64,000 nucleotides of DNA, taken from Gonatopus flavifemur (Eukaryota > Arthropoda > Insecta > Hymenoptera > Dryinidae). The position numbers and the translations under genes were made by a program. The DNA lies in contig JAFFJZ010000003.1 of NCBI GenBank assembly GCA_018340375.1, forward strand, positions 25,048,001 to 25,112,000. Reading direction: 5' to 3'. Positions 36,230 to 46,150 of the stretch are shown piece by piece. Under the pieces are notes generated by a model, which worked only from the letters and a program-made list of their open reading frames with translations, searched no databases and was not told where the DNA came from. The stretch's first letter is position 1. Each line of letters opens with the position of its first letter.

Positions 36230-36520
36230 GTGTAGAATAAGAAATCTTGTTGCTAAACCAGCTAAGAATTCGCGGCTACAGCTTACTGGATTGGTGAGAG
36301 AGCAACATGATTAACTAAAACAGCAAATTTTTCCTTGGACCAACAAAATTCTGAGTATCACGTATACAATAACAAACAAATTTTGCTGAAGACTCGACAT
36401 TTTTGGTTGCCAGAGTTGGAAAATTGCAACCGTGGCTGACGAGATTGTTGTGATAGCACAAAAATTTGCTGCTCCAGCAAAAAGTACCTAGTCAAATCAA
36501 ATTTCGTTGTCAGAGCATGT
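36230..36520. repeat. Palindrome-array element (GCTG/CAGC family), diverged
   Basis: The order of words matches 8146-8466: TTGTTGCTAAACCAGCTAA, GGATTGGTGAGAGAGCAACA, TGATTAACTAAAACAGCAAA, GTATCACGTATACAATAACA. The ends are eroded. Confidence 0.7.
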
Positions 36521-36721
36521 GAAAACCAGGTGTGAATTGTGGTGAACGTTCCGGTAGCATGAATTAATCGACGAAGTTTTCAAATCAATCGATATAAGGA
36601 TGAATGATTTTTCTTGAAATCGGTAGGATTTTCATTTATACAGCACCAATGATTATTAGGGAATGTTCATCTGGAAGCCTATGACAAATTTTAGAATATC
36701 GTTTGAAAAGATCATACTCTG

Positions 36722-36916
36722 TGAATCCCTTGGCGTGAAAAATCCACTCTCAGAGAGTGAAAATACTGCAAGTCCAACAAGAGTGAGTTTTCACTCCATA
36801 AAAGTGGACGTTCACTCTGTTGGAGTGAGAAATCACCCTTCAGGAGTGAAATTTCTCTCTTCCTGGACTTGCGGTATTTTCACTCTTCAAGAATGAATTT
36901 TCTACCCCAAGGAATT
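36722..36916. mobile_element. Foldback of the CACTCT/AGAGTG family, copy 1
   Basis: The left arm CCTTGGCGTGAAAAATCCAC then AGTGAAAATACTGCAAGTCC pairs with GGACTTGCGGTATTTTCACT then TTTTCTACCCCAAGG. The interior is an array of TTCACTCYNNNRGAGTGAA words. Copy 2 is at 41957-42220. Confidence 0.75.
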
Positions 36917-38040
36917 TAGAAAGTAGAAGGTTCTCACTTAGAATAGGTTCTATTATAACAAACTGAAGCATCTTACGTATGAAAAAGATGAGGTAACTAT
37001 CATTCACTCTTTATTTTCGTTCCAGTTAATACAAACATCTTACGTAAAGCTACATTACGCGTATTCTCTACCTATCTAATTTCACGTTCAGTTTGTTTAA
37101 CTACCCGTAAGTTATAAGACTCTTAAAGTCGGTTTCCTACTTTCGCAGGACCACATCACTATGAGGATAAACATTTTATGTGATAAAAGGGAATAAAGCA
37201 AAGGGTGGTCTTACGATTCCCTTCTCGAGTGTTTGAGAAGATCCATCGAGTCAAGTGATTTTCTATCTTCGAAAAACTGCCTTTACTTTTTTGACGTTTT
37301 TCCCTTTGTTTCCGATTACGTACGCAAGAATATGTGTAGAACGATAGGGTTTGACATTTCGAATCATCACCAAGTTTTATGCTTTGGACATATGGCAATC
37401 GCATCGGTGAGGTTAATATATTTACATTCGCATGGGTTCCGATGGTACGCCATGATTCGGTGGTTGAGGGGGTTTTAATAATCAAATCGTAAGTTTTATT
37501 CTTCTGTGTCTTCTGTAACTCAAAAAAGTAATCATTATTAGAGATATGCAAGGATTTTATGTGGAATCGAAGTTCTTAAATAACTAAAAAATGTTGTCAA
37601 CTTGAATTTTCAAAATCTGAATGGTTGAAAAAAAAACATGGGTTTCACATTTGTCATAATTCAATGATTTGAGAGTGAAAAAGAAGGTAACTGAATGACA
37701 TTGTATCTGGTTTGTTTTTTCATTCTGTTAGGAGCAAATCGTACTTTATTGGATACCCAAGTGATACAAACACAATGCGTTGTCCTGTGGATTCGCATAG
37801 AATAAACGGATAAGACTAAAGCGGATATTCATATCTGACGGTGTTCCGTAGAATACAAATATTCTTTTTGAGCTGTCGTGCGCAGATTTTATGAACGATT
37901 TGCGAGGTGTTCTATTATACTGGTGGCACTCGAGTAGCATCACTCTGGATAAAATGTTGGATCACAAATGTACAAAATTTCATCATTCACATATTTTATT
38001 TTTCTTATCAAACGTGATATGCTTTGGAGAACAGCTCAGT
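36917..38040. other. Intron, nothing recognised
   Basis: A 130-codon minus-strand frame (37159-37551) has no recognisable domain or flanking signals; treated as chance. Confidence 0.4.
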
Positions 38041-38593
38041 TTGGGAGAAAAAGAAATTTGCTGTGACAGCTAAATGTAATTCCGCTGGTTCCCTTTCGCT
38101 AGAACAGCAAATTTCCTGCAATGACGGCAAACTATTTGCCTTCGCAGCAATCTTGTTAGCTACGCTAGCAATTTTTTAGCTATGGTGACAAAACATGTTC
38201 GCTCTCCCGAGTAAAAATGTTAATTTCGGTTCGCCAAACGGGACTGGTGCAGACGTGTTGCATTTTTCTGCGGTACTGTTGCAGATTCAGTGCGGGCACA
38301 TCACATCCGCAACAGTACCGCAGAAAAATGCAACACGCCCGCACCAGTCCTGTTTAGCGAACCCGAAATGAAAATTTTTACTCGGGCTGCCAGCAAAGTT
38401 TGTTTGCTATTCTGTATAGAATACTGAGAAAATTGGCTAGTCTAGCAAAACATTTGCTGCTTTAGTTGATCATGTTGCTATCTCAGCAATTCAGTTACCT
38501 CGGGAAGCAAATTTTTCGCTAGATTACCAAAAACATTGCCTATTCTGTACATAATCCCTCGATTTACTGCATTTGCAAAATTTTTTCTCCGTA
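38041..38593. mobile_element. Palindrome-array element interrupted by a CCCGAG foldback
   Basis: Left end GGGAGAAAAAGAAATTTGCT, right end GCAAAATTTTTTCTCCG. The interior follows the GCTG/CAGC family, with TATTCTGTATAGAATACTGA and CTATTCTGTACATAATCCCT near the middle and right. The 38206-38386 insertion splits it. Confidence 0.75.
38206..38386. mobile_element. 181-bp near-perfect foldback, CCCGAG ends, flank CT
   Basis: The left end CCCGAGTAAAAATG pairs with TTTTTACTCGGG, and CT is directly outside both. The arms are nearly perfect: TTCGCCAAACGGGACTGGTG, then GTTGCATTTTTCTGCGGTAC. The loop is about 25 bases (near 38292-38312). Removing the insertion restores the host palindrome GCTCTGCCAGC. 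High arm identity suggests a young insertion. Confidence 0.9.
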
Positions 38594-38835
38594 TATTTAC
38601 AAAACACGATCCATGAGGGGTGACTGAGGTTTTCTCTGTAATGCGCAGTCGAGGATTTTTGTAAATTTTCGCGAATGCATTCTCATGGAAGATCATAATC
38701 CTAATAACAATTTCAACCACATCCCAAATCCATCGCTATCGTTAATAATTATCCATTGAGGATTCGACGGATTGAGATTACGAGATTCCAAGTTTCTTTC
38801 TGCAAAAGTATTTCATGAAATATACACTGAGAACC
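38594..38835. other. Intron, nothing recognised
   Basis: No supported feature. Confidence 0.35.
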
Positions 38836-40480
38836 CAATTTCTTAGACCCGAAGAAAATTTCTTCGCTCTCATTCTAATAAATCTTGTTTCCAATGGAAA
38901 AAATAATTCATTTCAATGGAGAAATTTTTCATTGAATTGAATTCGATCAGGAATTGTTGTCTCAAAAATTTCCAAAAATTCTTGTTCACTTCCTTGATAG
39001 CACAATCCGCCATTGGAACGTTTATGGAAGGTTTATCAACCGTAAAGGAGGTCTTCTGAACGTTCAGAAAACATCCCAGAGACGTATTTTGCTGTTAGGG
39101 TTGTTATAACTCTTTACAAAGACAAACTTGGAATATCGCAATCTCAACCCCCTCAATCGTAAATAAACCTTGATCAATAATCGCGATAATTGTTAGATTC
39201 GGTGAGGAATTGTTGCGAGACCTTACCGATTTCTTAAAGTGGAAGAAAATTTTCTCCGCCCTCATTCTAATAAATATTTTTTCCAATGGACAAAGTTTTC
39301 ATCAGATTGAAACGAAAAATTCTCAAATTGAAACAGGAATATATTCTTTCTTGAATTCGAAGCGGGTGAATTCAAATTATCACGATAATTGATAATTGTT
39401 TATTGATGATTGAAAGGGTTGAGATCGCGATACTTCTCATTTCCCTTCATGAAACCTAATTCATGACACTGATAAATTTCTAATATTGAATTTTTATGGA
39501 AGAGAATGACCGTAAAAACAATGTCTGGTGGAATCCAATGGTAAACGCGATTGTTAATGAATGCTTTTTTGAGAGCGAAAGGGTTGAGATCGTGATATTC
39601 CAATTCTTTCTGTATGAAGATTATTCGGGATTTTTTGTTCAACTTCTGGAATTACATGTTTATGGAAGAAAATGAGAACATTAATAATTGTTTATTTACG
39701 ATTGAGAGGGCTGAATTTTCAATACTGCATGAAAAACAATGACCACAACAACACCTCACCGAATCCGAGGATTATTGCGATTGTTAATAAATGTTTATTC
39801 AAACCTCAGCCTACAAACTTCAAATTGACCAATTTTTCGCACACAGAATTTAACATGAACTTGCGTATTTCACTAATTAATGAAGTAGTACTAATTCATC
39901 AGTTCATAATCAAGTTGCCTCCTTGGAACATGTCGACTTTGAAACTTATACTCCTTTTAAATTCCGCATGTTTCAAACACTTACTGGGTTACGCTAACCC
40001 ATGTTTGTAGACGATAGGGGGTGAATTCTTCGAAAGGATGTAATTTGACAATCGCTAGTGATTTCTAGTGATTACTGAAAAGTGATCAGCGATTGTCAAA
40101 TCATGTTTATTCGGCAAATTCAGCCCCTACTTTTGTAGGCTGAGGATCAACAGTGAAAGGGTTGAAATCGCGATATTCCAATCCTCCCTGTATGAAAACT
40201 TATCAGGAATTTTGTTGAATTTGTGAGATTGGAATATTCATGGAAAAGGAATAAGCCCAACAAGACTTCCTGACGACTTCATACAATTATTGCAATGATT
40301 AAGAACTGTTTTTTCTACGCTTCAAAAGGTTGGAAGTTTTCCTCCAACAAAATTAATTAGGAGTTTTTTTTTAATTCCCGAGATCGCATGTTTATGGAAG
40401 ATAATGACCTTAACAGCAATCCCTGGCCGAATTTGAAAATGATCGCGATGGTTAATTACCATGAAATGAGGTTACTTGGA
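38836..40480. repeat. Degenerate tandem repeat, unit roughly 180-190 bp
   Basis: Recurring blocks are AAGGGTTGAGATCGCGATA, ATTCCAATYCTYCCTGTATG, ATTYWTGGAAGARAATGACC and ATTGCGATTGTTAATAA. They appear from about 39060 (inverted), 39385, 39575, 39700, 40155 and 40375, with a related pair at 38840-38985 and 39226-39350 (CTCATTCTAATAAATMTTKT). The units are strongly diverged. Interrupted by the 39804-40145 insertion; a further block lies at 41455-41700. Confidence 0.6.
39804..40145. mobile_element. 342-bp element with CCTCAGCCTACAAA ends
   Basis: The left end CCTCAGCCTACAAA pairs with TTTGTAGGCTGAGG. It splits a unit of the tandem repeat. TCAA occurs just outside each end with an extra A, so the target duplication is not settled. 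No coding frame. Confidence 0.7.
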
Positions 40481-40487
40481 CTTTCAA

Positions 40488-41440
40488 GGATAACTTTGAC
40501 AGCCCTCGGGTAGCTTCCACGCGTGAAAAAATCGTTCAGGTCTGATTAGGCATCTTCAGGCCTGATCATGAATATTTTCCGGCAAAATTATTCGTGTCCA
40601 ATACTGACTGCACGTGGTTGGGCCTGACTCTGTCTGATGGTTCATTTTTCAGCTTCGTCATCACTAGAAAGGCTTCAATTTTGTGACCACTTCAGAACTC
40701 GTGATCAAGCTTAACCACTTGCGATCATCCCAGACAAACCATTGTCGCTCGGGATCATGCAAAATCTCATCGACTGAGAAGTATTTATACAAAATGACTT
40801 TGTGTGGATTTCTTTTATCACGAATACACATGCTTTATCATGCCAAATTGGCCCCGAACGCACGCGCGTACGCCTGATCACGCGCGATCTTGGCTGAAAA
40901 ATGGAAACTGTATGAGCACAATAAGTAGCAATGATTGACAATGAATTACTGTTCGACAAAATTGTTATAGTTTCATTCCTCACAGAAAACTTATTGATTT
41001 TGTATGCATTTGAGCGTGATTAGTCCTCATCACGTGGGTACGAAATTGATGAATAAAGCCTGATCAGGCGTGAGCAAGCGTGGACAATTTTCTCACGGGT
41101 CAAGGTGTACCAAAGTACAGTTTAAATGTGTGCAGAGCCAGAGATGAGTCGAAGAGATTGCTCACGAAATATGAAAACCATAATCCAGTTTCTGATTGGC
41201 AGTATCACGTTTTCCGTTTATCTCTTCATGCTTGTTGGCTTAGAAGAAAAATTCAACCAATCATGTATTTTTCTTCAAAAGAAAACACGTCATGCGGACC
41301 ATGATTTTAACATTGCGTTAGCAATCTCTGCTATTCATCTCTGGCAGAGCGAAGTCGCGTGATCTTGTGTGGGGGCGCACAATTTAAACCGTACTTTGGT
41401 GTGCCGGTAGAGCGGCCCAAGAGCTGTTAAAGTTACCCTT
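40488..41440. mobile_element. Composite foldback, about 950 bp, with CTGATCAGGC palindromes
   Basis: The left end TAACTTTGACAGCCCTCGGG pairs with GGCCCAAGAGCTGTTAAAGTTA at the right. The interior is rich in CCTGATCAGG/GTGATCA words (40540-40570, 41055-41070) and holds an inner foldback (GTACCAAAGTACAGTTTAAAT at 41107 against ATTTAAACCGTACTTTGGTG at 41382, with CCAGAGATGAGT against TCATCTCTGG). The minus-strand 90-codon and plus-strand 78-codon frames here are repeat by-products. Confidence 0.65.
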
Positions 41441-41730
41441 CAAAGTCAAAGTAACCCCGTTTCACGATACTTATTATCTACAATTCGGAGGGTTCAGATC
41501 GTGATGCTTCAAGTTATCCTCTATTTAAACTAAGCAAGAATTTTTGTGAATTTTTTTTTTGTGAAAATAAAAAGTCATTGACATTCGCCATATTTCTTGG
41601 GTTCGAATAAGAATTGTTGTTGGGATTATTATCTGTCATAAACATGCAATCTCAAAAAAAACTCCTACTCAATTTTCAACCCTTTTCACTTTAAAAAACA
41701 TCAGTTAACAATCCACGTGACAATTCTTGA

Positions 41731-41877
41731 ATTTGGTTCTCACGAGTTTTGTAACGCTCTAGACACTTGCGAGTGCCTCGCCAAATACTTGCACGTATTA
41801 CGAGCGCTTTACAAGTATGTAGTGAGGCCCTCGTAAGCGTTTACAAAACTCGTGAATGCCTAGAGCATTTCTACTAG
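41731..41877. mobile_element. Foldback of the AATGCTCTA family, copy 2
   Basis: The left arm TCTCACGAGTTTTGTAACGC pairs with GCGTTTACAAAACTCGTGA. The right end then continues AGAGCATTTCTACTAGGG as in copy 1 at 20740; the left end is truncated. Confidence 0.7.
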
Positions 41878-41956
41878 GGTTATTACCTTTTCTAAAAATA
41901 CATTTGCAAAAATTTACAAAAATTATCGACTGAATATTATAAACGAAACCTCCTTT

Positions 41957-42220
41957 TTGATTTTCTCGAATATCCACTCCTAAAGAGTGAGTTTTCATTC
42001 CATAAGAATGAATTTTCACTCTCTTGGAGTGGGAATTCTACCCTCACAAAAAGGTGTAAATTTACTCTTCAAAGCGAGTTAAACTTTCATTCTGATGAAG
42101 TGAAAATTTACTCATATGCAGTGAAAACTCATTCCTTATTAGGATTGGAATTTTACTCTTGTTTGACTTGCAGTATTTCCACTCTTTGAGAGTGAATTTT
42201 TCACTCCAAGAAATCAATCA
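41957..42220. mobile_element. Palindrome array of the CACTCT/AGAGTG family, copy 2
   Basis: The right half carries GACTTGCAGTATTTCCACTC then TTTGAGAGTGAATTTTTCAC, matching 36745-36790 in complement. The interior has about eight TTCACTC / GAGTGAA pairs. Confidence 0.7.
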
Positions 42221-42294
42221 GGCTCCTTTCATTACTCCTGTTTTGCTGTTGAATAAACAATAATTCCATCCAATATTGTTCCCAGACTCATTAT

Positions 42295-42403
42295 CCCACA
42301 CAGCACCACAGTCCCGGAAGAATTTTTAGAAAATTCATAAGGAACACAATCAGTTCAATAAAAATTCTTCATGAATTTTTTCGTGACTGTGGTGCTGTGT
42401 GGG
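42295..42403. mobile_element. 109-bp foldback, CCCACACAGCACCACAGT ends, flank AT
   Basis: The left arm CCCACACAGCACCACAGTC pairs perfectly with GACTGTGGTGCTGTGTGGG, and pairing continues inward (GGAAGAATTTTTAGAAAATT against AAAATTCTTCATGAATTTTT). AT lies outside both ends. Confidence 0.85.
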
Positions 42404-44363
42404 ATTATATTTGCAAAAATCCTCATAAGCTCAAGCTCCGGGGTTGTTAAGATTTCTTCGTTAAAATCCATTTTTCTTATTTGGGTACGATCTCTTCTTA
42501 AAAATAATGAAAGTCACCGCTAGATACCATCACATCAGGCAAATTCGATGATATCAGATGCGTGTATTAACTATCTTACTTTTATAACCTCAGTGATAGT
42601 ATAGAACTTGCAAAGCAGCATTATGTCTCCAAGGATATAAAGTTAGAGTATAAGCTGCACGCAGCCTTCAATCTATTTTTATGTAAAAAGTACGGCCTTA
42701 TAGGAATTTCGCATGAATTCTGATAAGCTGAATTTGATTTCGAAGAGACACGAGGACGCGATTAAAGGCACGATCGCTTCCTCCTAAAGAAATTTGTAAA
42801 GCGAATCATCGCAACAATGACAACTGAGAATTAACAATTGTTCAACAAGTATGAAAAATTCTATACTTTTCTTCACATTTTTTCACATTTTACAGGTATT
42901 ACAGGAAATCGTTATGTGATTATAATTGCAATGTCTAATTTAGAATTCATTCAATTGAAGCGAGCCGTGTATGGAACATGGATAGTTTAACGAATCTATT
43001 TAATATCAATGAGATTTTGCATGGAACGCGTGGTAAATGCAAGGTCCAGGAAAAGAAAACTTTTCAAATAATGAATGAATGGAAATGCTTATACATAAAA
43101 AATCTGGCCAGAGAATGGATTGATAGCACGTGCGATATGGCATGGAACAGTATACAGGATTTCGTACTGCAAGGTGAGATTGAAGGAACACCGGGAAAAA
43201 AGGGAAATTAAGGTTGGCGTATCGTCAGCAAATTGCAGAGGACACAAAATGAGGGTAACTCGTTAAAGGATAAAGGTCGTACCTTTCATTTTACATGTCT
43301 TACAACGGACAGACATTAGCATGAAATGGATAAGATATCTTCCTATCTCTACATATTTTTTTCTGGATGAGAATTCAGAAAAAGTGCACTGAACTTAACA
43401 TTCAAAAATAAAAACATATTTGTCTCATTTTGACGGCAAAATTTTCACAATTCTTTAGAAATAATTGAAGATGCAACGATTGTTTCGTGGATTGTTTTGA
43501 GAAATTGTTGTGGGAAAAGTTCTAGGATATCCAGAATATCCTTCGAATATGCGTCAACACTATCCACATAATATTCCAAATGATTTTATGCTATTTGAAA
43601 TGTTGATGAAGTTTGAATCGTTTTTTGAAACGAATTGGTTACTGAATAATGAAATCCTCAGCCGGGGAAGATCCAAAATCCTGCGATATATTCTTTGAAC
43701 AATGTTTTCAGTTCCAAGAAGATAATTCAAGAAGTTGGAATTCGAATTTCAATAACTTCTACTTGAATGACTCTGTTAAGGAAATTCAAATAACCCAGAA
43801 AAATGGTTTACTTGAATATGACCCTACTAGACATTTCATTGCATCCAATGAAAAGTTACTTAATTCAGGTAAATTTCATTCCATCTAATAAAAACTCCAG
43901 TGGTTCACATTTGAATGGAAATTCAGTTGATCTAAACAAAGTTTAGTCCATCCAAATAAATCCAAATATGATTTTCTCGGTGCGAATGTTGATAAAAATT
44001 GAGAGAAACGACGTTTTTTTTCACAATCCTTTACTAGAATTCACCACAAAGTTATCATTTTATTTGAATCCCGTGATCAAATATTATGAAAGAAAGAAAG
44101 CTGAAGTGATCTACAACGGTTACATAAAATTGATAATAATCAACCTGAATAATGCTTCAAGTGGTTTATCTCGAGCAAAGTTTATAGCGAAAACATGAAG
44201 AAACGAGGAAACAAATTGAAATTATCAATGGAATTGAGGAAATAAAAGGAAAGATATGTTATTCGTACCTACTCACGGTGAATTTTATATGGGCATTCGA
44301 GTGGTTTGACGTAATTGGGTCCAAACGTTCTGTCGGATTTGATGAGAAAGAAATGTTACTAAC
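42404..44363. other. Intron 3' of the middle MCT exon
   Basis: Begins at the donor GTTAGT (44363-44358, minus). No further MCT exon seen on the minus strand and no defined repeat. Confidence 0.5.
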
Positions 44364-45486
44364 CTGTGTGTAAATACACTTGAGGACCGAATCGCGAGGA
44401 CACGTGTTGAAGCAGTACACCTGCAGCGCCTTGAGTACCATGCGATAGTATCTGAACGAGAACTCCCACCAAAATGATGACCCATCCCCAACCACCCTCT
44501 GGATAATAATGTTGCTTCAACGTGAGCAATTGTCGTAAATCAGTGACAAATTGACGCGAGACGTGCGGTTGTCCTGCCACCGGCGTATGGTCGTTTCCGC
44601 TGCACGCAATTCCGCTATCGTGAACAGAAATCATTCCGGTCAAAGGCAAGGATCTACTCCGATAAAGATTGGACTCCCTGATCGCTGCAGGTTGATATAC
44701 ATCCTGCAATTGGGATTTCATCTTCGTGTTGTTTTTATCCGAACTCCGAAAAAATGCGGGGTCATATTGAAGGATTTGTTTGTGGTACGCATCTACGTTA
44801 GTAGTTACTCCATGACAATTACCGATCACCGGATCTTTATTTTTCTCTTCATGCGATTGTTCACAATTTTTGCACTTTTTCGTCGGAGTTGTCGAACCGA
44901 AAGATCTCGAGTTGATAACATCCTTTGTCGGGGACGTCTCGATCTTACTATTCATTAGAGTTTTAGATGTACGAGAGGAGGATAAATTTTTGAAAACATC
45001 TTTGTTATTGAGATTTTTCATCGGGGAGGATTTATTCAAAGTTCTCTCGTCTTTTTCAAACATTTTGTGAGAATGATTTTTCATAGGAAAATTCGACAAG
45101 TTGCCATCGTTTTCTTGAAATTGAGAAAGTAATTGCGAATTGATTATGTTTTTCGTTCCTTCCACTTCTCCGTGATATTTATGACATGCGTTGATGTCCT
45201 TCGAAAGAAGGATCAATCGTAAACCACTTAACTTATGATTATCGTTGATATTGGATGTTTTGGAATCAAGGATTTTTGATGTTTTAATCGTGTTTAAAAT
45301 TTTACAATCTTTGTCATTGTTTTCTTGTGTTAATCGAGAAGGTGTTGATTCTACGCTGGTAGAGCTTGGTACTAATCTTTCGAAAGTCTGTTCCGAAAGA
45401 GTATCAGCTGTTGCGGTAGTCGCATAATCATTTTCGTCGGCTTGGAATTCGTTGTTGGATATCTCAAGGGAATACAGAGCGGCCAT
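44364..45486 (-). CDS. SLC16 MCT alternative first exon, middle version, long N-terminus
   Basis: ATG at 45486 with A at -3 and G at +4, preceded seven codons upstream by an in-frame TAA, so the start is well supported. The exon codes 374 full codons plus one base and ends at donor GTTAGT (phase 1). Residues 1-325 are hydrophilic, rich in Ser, Asn, Thr and Lys, and mostly of low order; CKNC at 205-208 and HDSGIACS at 289-296 stand out. HYYPEGGWGWVI at 326-337 is the SLC16 signature, followed by helix 1 (about 332-354) and RFGPQVYLHT before the donor. Many MCTs have cytosolic N-termini of only tens of residues, so this one is unusually long. The 135-codon frame on the opposite strand (44551-44958) is a shadow. 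The shared C-terminal exons must lie off the left edge. Confidence 0.85.
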
Positions 45487-46150
45487 TATTCCGATATGTG
45501 CGAGTTAGTTCCGTGCGACGATGACGACGACGATGCTAATCGTTCGGTGATCTACCTTATTCTTCGTCCGCGACGTCTTCGTCGTCTTCGTCGTCCACGT
45601 TGTTCGGTAGTATCATCAGGCTCTTCCATTTTTTATACCGCGGTTGGAAGTTTTATTTGAAATGAGGATTCAAAGTGTACATCATTTCTGATCATGAAAA
45701 ACACTTCTTTAGAGTTCATCGTGGCTCAAAGTATATCATTCAGATATTTCTCTTCGTATGACATCTATCGGATAACAATCTTTTGATTTCTGTTTTCAAA
45801 TTTTTAGATCTCAAGAATAATACTGTATTGTCATTCTTGGAATATCTCATTTCTATTGTCATTAGATTTGATCTGGTGTATTCATAATTCGTTACGAAGT
45901 CCTTGATATTCCATACATGGATAGTGAAGTTTTTGTCTATCGAAGTAGATCATGCCGCGCGGAAAGACAGACGATGACGACGACCGAGCGCGGTACGCTC
46001 TGTTCGCAGACTGGCTGGTTATACCGTTGAGCCGGCTGTGAGAGACCGTAGTAGTTGAATCGGAGGAGGCCAGTCATCTCTGCGGCAGCTGCGACTGCGG
46101 CTGATGAGACCACGCTCTTCTAGATCAGAAGAATAAGAAAACCAAGAAAC
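45487..46150 (-). promoter_or_regulatory. Presumptive 5' UTR and promoter of the middle isoform
   Basis: Directly upstream of the ATG lie GAC/GTC triplet-like runs (45515-45535 and 45570-45600). Then comes a GC-rich block at 45950-46125 that is unusual for this AT-rich region and contains CGCG/GCGC words. No TATA box stands out. The call rests on position and composition; a 5' UTR intron cannot be excluded. Confidence 0.4.

Noticed and set aside
37159..37551. 130-codon minus-strand frame
   Set aside because: No family resemblance and an overlapping 81-codon frame on the other strand; no splice framing found.
44551..44958. 135-codon plus-strand frame
   Set aside because: It lies wholly antisense to the well-supported middle MCT exon and shows no domain; a shadow frame.
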